From: Planctomycetia bacterium
GTDB taxonomy: Bacteria; Planctomycetota; Phycisphaerae; Phycisphaerales; SM1A02
NCBI GenBank assembly: GCA_005787685.1
Contig: SYAC01000001.1
Span: 1-64,000 of the forward strand
Direction of reading: 5' to 3'
DNA: 64,000 nucleotides
Shown here in pieces: positions 59,025 to 64,000 of the stretch. The position numbers and the translations under genes were made by a program. The notes beneath the pieces are model-generated. The model ran no database searches. It was given only the letters and a program-made list of their open reading frames with translations, and was not told the origin of the DNA. The first letter of the stretch is position 1, and the number at the start of each line of letters is the position of its first letter.

Positions 59025-59499
59025 CCGTTGCTCCTATTTGCATGTGAATCACATTCCCTTGGCTAATCAGCACGCACGGAGTCATCCACTCGCGTCCACG
59101 GTAATTTGTGAGCGCGTACAAATGCAGCGGCTGGTCCGAAATTAACCGCTGCCGATCCCTGTCAAAATAGATTGGGTGAAATGAATAATGATTCACCGTC
59201 GTGATTCGCCGTGGCGCCTGTTCCTGCGCCGCGTCAAGCTCGTGCAGTGGCGCGTACGAAACAACAAGACGGTTATGAAAGTTGTACATGGATGGAATAA
59301 ACTGGCCCACGGCCCACGACCCAAACGGATGCAATGCAAAATGAAACTTACGCACTTGCATAGTTTGCGCCGCGACAGAAAAAGGAAGACACGCCAAGAA
59401 AATAAAAATAGCCAAGAACACTGCGTACGCAACACACACCACGGGGTCCTTGCGCCAGCGAAGCACACGCAATGATTGAACCAGTGGTGAAATGAACAT
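59005..59499 (-). CDS. Single-pass membrane protein paired with the HTTM-like gene
   Basis: The 164-residue protein has one N-terminal membrane helix (about 22-42) and an extracytoplasmic part with many aromatic and His residues (HPFGSWAVGQFIPSMYNFHN, HPIYFDRDRQRLI). No family was recognised. Overlapping genes suggest it works with the HTTM-like protein. Confidence 0.5.
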   Translation of the reverse strand: MFISPLVQSLRVLRWRKDPVVCVAYAVFLAIFIFLACLPFSVAAQTMQVRKFHFALHPFGSWAVGQFIPSMYNFHNRLVVSYAPLHELDAAQEQAPRRITTVNHYSFHPIYFDRDRQRLISDQPLHLYALTNYRGREWMTPCVLISQGNVIHMQIGATDEPAQR

Positions 59500-59774
59500 G
59501 ATTAATTTCTAACCCTGGCATGCACGGCTGGAGTGCGTGTCACGCGCGAAGCGGACTTCAACGCTTGAAATCGTCGTGTCATTTCCATGATGCACATCAT
59601 GTCAGAAAATGCACCGCGCTGTCGATACCGCGACGCGTGCGCTTACATGACGGATGCGGCCATCGCTCAGGCCAGACTTCATAACGCCATGGGCTTGGTG
59701 ATTGGCGCAAGTCCTTGATCAACAACACCAAACGCGGTCTGACAGAATGTTTCAGCGACTCTCTTTTACTTTCA
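59500..59774. other. Gene-free spacer
   Basis: Nothing recognisable was found. Short GC-rich palindromic bits (GCGCG) occur, but there is no T-run terminator or promoter with good boxes. Confidence 0.4.
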
Positions 59775-61376
59775 TCATCGCCCATCCACCCTGTAAAAAT
59801 TACGCGGATTGATCATGAAGTAGCAGTCGTAGGGTTCAAGCGGTGGCAGCGCCATATATGGACTGCCCTTGTCGTCCGTCTTCATCATGAACATCCATGA
59901 TGGAACTTTATTTTCAGTTGGCTTCTTGCGAATACCCTCCTCGCGGATCTCGTTGACAATGTGGTCGATCCAGTGCAGTTCGAGCGCTTTATCGGCAAAC
60001 TCATCCCAATCACCGCTTTTCTTGGCGGAATACATTTTGGCCTTGAATTCATCCAAGGTAATTCCCATTTTCTTGGCGATCGGCTGGGCAAGGCGTCGCT
60101 CCCACTCCTGCAAGGTCTTCACTTCTTGCTCTATGTCAGTCATGTTGCCAACGGCCGCGCTTGACATTTGATGGTGCAAAATAATGGCGTTGGGATAGGC
60201 GTAACTGTGGGGCGCGAGCGTGGCAATGGTTGCCGCCATGCTTGCGGCAAAACTTTTCACAACCACATGCACAGGCGCGTCGCTAGTTTCAATGGCCTTG
60301 AGAATTCTGTAGCCCTGCATCACGCTGCCGCCTGGCGAATTGTTGATCACCACAAAGATGGGCTTGGTGCGATCCTGATTGTTGAAGTAATCAATACGGT
60401 CGCACACATTGTCGGCGCTGCCGGTGACAATGGGTCCGTCGATTTCAATCTTGCGATCGCTGATGGTGAGTACGCCATCCTGAAAAGGATTCATGGTGTA
60501 AGCCGGCGGTAGGTTCACGGCGTCGCGCCACCTGTCCTCTGCGTCGCGGTTTGTGATTTGGGCGGTGATGGTGAGCGCTGCAGAGGTGGCGCGTATTTGC
60601 TCGTCAGCCATTTTTGATTGCTCTGCGCGGCGCTTTTCGGCGGCCAAACTATTCTCGGCCGCAATTTGATCTTGCTCGCGCTTCAAGCCCGCAATCTTCA
60701 CGCGGCTTTGCATATCAAGCATGTCCTCGGCGGTCTTGACGCGCTCCAACTCGGCCTTATTGCCAGAAAGTTCCGCCATTAATTTGGCTGCATTCACATC
60801 ATTTATTTGCTTCAAGCGATCTTGTTCCGCGGCCAAGCCTGAAAGCTCGTCAGTCAGTTGCGCATCGCGCAATTTCTGCGCGCGCTGCAGTGTTTCGATC
60901 TTGGTTTTATCTGGCGCGGAGGCGGTTGAATCTTTGGCGTTGAGCAACGCAAGTTCCGCCTCCAGCCTTCCTTTTTCGGCTTGTAGTTGCTGCAGTGCTT
61001 GCGTTTGCTTTTGCTGCGCCAATTCGTTGGCCAGTCGCAGTTGATCATTCTCCGCCTTCAATGAGGCTAGCTTGGCGGACAATTGCTCGTTGCGCAGTTC
61101 GGCCTCGGAGCGTAGTTGTTTGATCAGTTTTTGCTGCGAATCATCCTCCGATTTTGGCGCGCCCTTCTCTGCGGACTTCGCTGCGACGCCCTTATCCATG
61201 GCGGCAAGGTCGGCGTCACCGTCAGCGCCAGCTTTGCCCGCATCCGCGTCTTGATTGGCTGCGTTTGTATTGGCGGCGGGTTGCGTTTTGGTGGTTTGCG
61301 CTATCACGCAAGACGTGGTCGCAAATACCATGAAGGACAGGATCAAAGTCGCGGAGCGTATTTCAAAATTGATCAT
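59775..61376 (-). CDS. Exported ClpP-like serine protease with N-terminal coiled coil
   Basis: The start is set at the ATG at 61376, giving a signal peptide (ATLILSFMVFATTSCVIAQ; possible lipobox TTSC). After an Ala/Asp/Lys-rich linker comes a long coiled coil (about residues 85-285, heptads of Glu/Leu/Lys/Gln). The C-terminal domain (about 310-490) is a Clp/crotonase-fold protease: VVINNSPGGSVMQGYRILKA, the catalytic Ser in VVKSFAASMAATIATLA, the His in NAIILHHQMSSAA and a plausible Asp in SGDWDEFADKALEL. Cytosolic ClpP has neither a signal peptide nor a coiled coil. The partner and substrates are unknown. It appears monocistronic. Confidence 0.8.
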   Translation of the reverse strand: MINFEIRSATLILSFMVFATTSCVIAQTTKTQPAANTNAANQDADAGKAGADGDADLAAMDKGVAAKSAEKGAPKSEDDSQQKLIKQLRSEAELRNEQLSAKLASLKAENDQLRLANELAQQKQTQALQQLQAEKGRLEAELALLNAKDSTASAPDKTKIETLQRAQKLRDAQLTDELSGLAAEQDRLKQINDVNAAKLMAELSGNKAELERVKTAEDMLDMQSRVKIAGLKREQDQIAAENSLAAEKRRAEQSKMADEQIRATSAALTITAQITNRDAEDRWRDAVNLPPAYTMNPFQDGVLTISDRKIEIDGPIVTGSADNVCDRIDYFNNQDRTKPIFVVINNSPGGSVMQGYRILKAIETSDAPVHVVVKSFAASMAATIATLAPHSYAYPNAIILHHQMSSAAVGNMTDIEQEVKTLQEWERRLAQPIAKKMGITLDEFKAKMYSAKKSGDWDEFADKALELHWIDHIVNEIREEGIRKKPTENKVPSWMFMMKTDDKGSPYMALPPLEPYDCYFMINPRNFYRVDGR

Positions 61377-61485
61377 TGGAAGATCGCTTTCATTAGAGAA
61401 TGAAGAAAAAAGACACGAACACATTGAAATTTATTGACTTTAGAGCGAAGGCTAGTTTACCTATTTGGATGAAAGTTGCATGAGT

Positions 61486-62934
61486 TTATGCCTGCTGCGC
61501 CACTTTGCGAATGAGTCCGCTAAAGATCACGCCATGGATTGGATACAACGCGTACCAATATAAAAGTCCTAGCAACCCTTTGGGCTCATAGATGGCGGTC
61601 TGTAACAAAAGTGTTTTTCCATCGGGTTCGGGACGCGCATCAAACTCCAACCAAGCAAGTCCTGGCACCAACATTTCGGCGCGCAGGCGAACCGTGCGTC
61701 CCGGTACCACATGCTCCACGCGCCAAAAATCCACCGCATCGCCCACACGTAAATCAATTGGATCCCGCCGTCCACGCCGCATGCCCACCCCGCCAATCAA
61801 TCGGTCAAATCTGCCGCGTAATTGCCAAGTCCAATCCCAACATAGCCATCCGCGCGCGCCACCAAGCGACGCAAAACTTGTATACACCGCCTCCGCGGAC
61901 TTGCTCACCACAAGCTGACGCTTTTCAATGATCATTCCTTGCGTGCTCAACAAAGTCAACGGCGTGCGGTCACCTTGGCTGGAGACCAGCGCGTCGCTCC
62001 ACGAAGTTTCCACGCCGTGCGTTTCTATTTTGTCCATCGCTAAGCGCACGCTGGTTTGGTAATCCATTGGCACAATGTTGGGAAACATTTTGAGTGCGCT
62101 GTCCTCGCGCACAATGACCTCATTGCCCAGGCCTTTGATCAACGGTTGGGCAATCACCGCGGGAATGGGCGTGACCAAATGCACCCAGTACGAGGATAAT
62201 CGTGGCGTGAGTACGGGCACTGCAATCAACCGACGCTTCAAACCGCGCACGCGCGCGTAGCCACTCATCATGTCTGCGTAGGTCATCACATCACGCCCGC
62301 CAATTTCAACAATTCGCCCCGCACTTTCCGGGCAATCAATGGCGGCCACCAAATAGTCAAGCACATTGCGAATGCCAATGGGTTGCGTGCGCGTATACAC
62401 CCACTTGGGGCAAATCATCACGGGCAAACGCTCGCTGAGATAGCGGATCATTTCAAATGACAAACTGCCAGAACCCACAATGACAGCAGCCCGAAATTCC
62501 GTCACGGGCACGCCCGCCTCGCGTAATGCCTCACCAGTTTCGTGTCGCGATACCAAGTGCTGCGACAAATTGCTTTGCGGATCGCCCAAGCCACCCAAAT
62601 AAATAATGCGCTTTACCCCCGCTTGCTTGGCGACCAGCGCGCAATTGCGGGCGGCGGACATATCGCGAGCGGAAAAATTGTTGCCGCCGCTCAAACTATG
62701 AACTAGGTAATACACCATGTCCACGCCGCGCATAGCCGGCGTAAGTGTGTCCCCTTGCAACATGTCGCCTTGCACAACTTCAACCTGCTTCAACCACAAG
62801 CGGCCCTGAAGGCGCGTGGGATCACGCACTAAACAACGCACGCGGTGGCCCGCGGCCAGCAAGCGCGGTACAAGGCGCCCACCCACATAGCCGGTGGCTC
62901 CAGTGACCAAAATAAGTTGCGAATTGTTTGTCAA
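61486..62934 (-). CDS. SDR-type NAD(P)-binding protein with DUF2867 domain
   Basis: The N-terminal domain is an extended SDR/NmrA-like fold with the nucleotide site LILVTGATGYVGGRLVPRLL, the active-site-like VYYLVHSLSGGNNF and GVKRIIYLGGLGD. The C-terminal DUF2867 domain shows WTWQLRGRFDRLIGGVGMRR, GRRDPIDLRVGDAVDFWRV and PKGLLGLLYWYALYPIHGVI. Proteins of this fused type are usually 480-500 residues; the TTG start at 62934 fits this (482 residues), while a GTG at 63093 would add 53 atypical residues. The role is unknown, possibly a quinone- or lipid-related reductase. Confidence 0.8.
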   Translation of the reverse strand: MTNNSQLILVTGATGYVGGRLVPRLLAAGHRVRCLVRDPTRLQGRLWLKQVEVVQGDMLQGDTLTPAMRGVDMVYYLVHSLSGGNNFSARDMSAARNCALVAKQAGVKRIIYLGGLGDPQSNLSQHLVSRHETGEALREAGVPVTEFRAAVIVGSGSLSFEMIRYLSERLPVMICPKWVYTRTQPIGIRNVLDYLVAAIDCPESAGRIVEIGGRDVMTYADMMSGYARVRGLKRRLIAVPVLTPRLSSYWVHLVTPIPAVIAQPLIKGLGNEVIVREDSALKMFPNIVPMDYQTSVRLAMDKIETHGVETSWSDALVSSQGDRTPLTLLSTQGMIIEKRQLVVSKSAEAVYTSFASLGGARGWLCWDWTWQLRGRFDRLIGGVGMRRGRRDPIDLRVGDAVDFWRVEHVVPGRTVRLRAEMLVPGLAWLEFDARPEPDGKTLLLQTAIYEPKGLLGLLYWYALYPIHGVIFSGLIRKVAQQA

Positions 62935-63111
62935 AGTTTGACATTGTAGGCACAAATTATCTTGAAGATGACATGTTTGAAAGTGGCGCAAGAGCTGAAC
63001 ATGCCGTATCAAAGCCTGATCAATTTTTATTGGCAAGATTGCGCTTTTAATGGACGATCGCACTCTTTGAAGTGCAAACCCAAGCGTGGCCACGCGGCGT
63101 GATCAATGCAT

Positions 63112-64000
63112 TCAGCTGCCTTGCGACCGAGAATGATCCACTCGCCGCGCGGCGCGCCAACACCATAGGCCCGCGGCAATGGCCACGATGACCGGCCATA
63201 ACACCACGTTTAGAATGAGAAGCCGCTGACCCAGCGCGTCCACTTCTTGACGCAAACCATATTGCACTCCACGTAATTCCTTGCGGTATGCGTTTACTTT
63301 GATTTGTAATTGGGCCAACTCCGCTTGTTGCTCGGGGCTTAATTTACCGGGGCCAGTTTCGCCGCCAGTCACTTTCTCCTGCAGTTGAGCAATGTTCATT
63401 TCGGTCTCGCGCACTTCCAGTTGTAAATCTTTTTCACGAGCGATGTACTTGGCTTCGGCGGCCTTGCGAAGCTCCTGCACAATTTCAAATGGCCTGCGGA
63501 ACCCACCGCGCGAACGCAGTGTTGCCACGGCAGGATCGCCAGCCATGCGCTCCAGCAGGCCAATGATCAGCGGACCATTGTCAGAGAACGCCTGGGGGAT
63601 TCCAGTTTGCGGGTCCACGTTCACCCATGTTTCGTTGGCCAGTAAATCCGCGTCGGCGATCAGAACGATGTTGGCGTTGCCAATGGCGGGCGTGAACAAA
63701 CTTCCAATGGGCCCGGTGATCCACGCTGCAAATACGCGGCGCACACCGTCGGGTTTCAAGTCACGCAGCAATTGCTCGGCGTCACCAAAGTAGCCAAGCT
63801 TGAGCGATTGAATGAGTTGCGATTTGTCGCTTGAGAAAATCAGAGGCTCAATATTGGGCGCAACGCCTTCGGGCCGATCTTTCAGTTTTTGGATTTCACC
63901 AACGCTTTTAAAATTAATCGCCTCAAAGCGGTTCATCAGCGGATCGGATTGATTCAGCGCCGCGCGAGTAAGACTAAGCCAGGCCACATAATTTAATTCA
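63112..64000 (-). CDS. GldG-like protein, C-terminal part (5' end outside window)
   Basis: The frame is open to the window edge, so at least 296 residues are visible but the start is missing. The end of an ABC-transport auxiliary (GldG/DUF4350-like) domain is seen: VLIADADLLANE, SDNGPLIIGLLERMAGDPAV, ATLRSRGGFRRPFEIVQELR. A coiled coil (about the next 70 residues), a membrane helix (LNVVLWPVIVAIAAGLWCW) and a short basic tail follow. GldG-like proteins sit with ABC transporters for gliding or unknown export. The neighbouring genes lie outside the window. Confidence 0.75.
   Translation of the reverse strand, partial: ELNYVAWLSLTRAALNQSDPLMNRFEAINFKSVGEIQKLKDRPEGVAPNIEPLIFSSDKSQLIQSLKLGYFGDAEQLLRDLKPDGVRRVFAAWITGPIGSLFTPAIGNANIVLIADADLLANETWVNVDPQTGIPQAFSDNGPLIIGLLERMAGDPAVATLRSRGGFRRPFEIVQELRKAAEAKYIAREKDLQLEVRETEMNIAQLQEKVTGGETGPGKLSPEQQAELAQLQIKVNAYRKELRGVQYGLRQEVDALGQRLLILNVVLWPVIVAIAAGLWCWRAARRVDHSRSQGS

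Overview
The window looks like a chromosomal stretch of a planctomycete, most likely of the Phycisphaerae branch. Three pieces of evidence support this: secreted proteins that end in PEP-CTERM-like tails (Pro-rich motif, short hydrophobic helix, run of Arg) at 1-141, 17768-18381 and 31039-31270; a secreted agmatine-deiminase-type enzyme with a dockerin-like repeat tail; and an isolated, mixed-strand gene order with few operons. Base composition is moderate (a little above 50% GC by eye). No rRNA, CRISPR array, intact insertion sequence, or recognisable transcription-factor gene was found.

Layout. 0-3.4 kb: the end of a PEP-CTERM gene, a structured RNA candidate, a citrate/2-methylcitrate synthase (prpC-type), a CpeT-family lipoprotein and methylisocitrate lyase (prpB), i.e. 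propionate/methylcitrate metabolism. 3.6-9.4 kb: a second RNA candidate, a secreted beta-propeller protein, purH with an internal SHGA repeat, mltA, tatA and tRNA-Val. 9.5-17.2 kb: an FAD oxidoreductase, a 2-oxoadipate dioxygenase/decarboxylase homologue, a HutD/Ves protein and a complete sdhCAB operon. 17.4-19.3 kb: a third RNA candidate next to two decayed secreted-protein genes. 20.3-28.7 kb: a molybdenum-cofactor island (moaA, moaE, moaD, moeA, moaC, mobA, mog) around an FdhF/YdeP-type molybdoenzyme and fdhD. 28.9-36.2 kb: an organophosphate-type transporter with LacI-like operators, then debris (ISL3 transposase, CHRD/PEP-CTERM, AAA+ and fasciclin remnants) around two photolyase-family genes and a DUF2256 protein. 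36.2-40.1 kb: an OPT transporter and the secreted deiminase. 40.4-47.7 kb: a Cys/His-rich protein, then a TolC/HlyD/ABC tripartite efflux operon ending in a Cys-rich lipoprotein, probably for a metal. 47.7-53.7 kb: an AsmA-like protein and an xdhABC xanthine-dehydrogenase-type operon that would use the Mo cofactor made by the island. 53.7-59.5 kb: polysaccharide-type genes (two FkbM methyltransferases, one split by an in-frame TAG, and a GT4 glycosyltransferase), an HpaI aldolase and an HTTM-like membrane protein with a partner. 59.8-64 kb: an exported ClpP-like protease with a coiled coil, an SDR/DUF2867 protein and the C-terminal part of a GldG-like protein.

The most unusual signal is non-coding. 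Three intergenic segments (about 195-428 +, 3620-3798 +, 17407-17620 -) fold by eye into strings of hairpins whose loops present GGGA, often inside the heptamer TTGGGAA, and each ends in an intrinsic terminator. The same heptamer occupies the Shine-Dalgarno position of a PEP-CTERM gene at 18375-18381. This is the architecture of CsrB/RsmZ-type RNAs that titrate a CsrA-like translational repressor. Here it would be tied to PEP-CTERM secreted proteins. That function is an inference; the repeats, hairpins and terminators are visible in the sequence.
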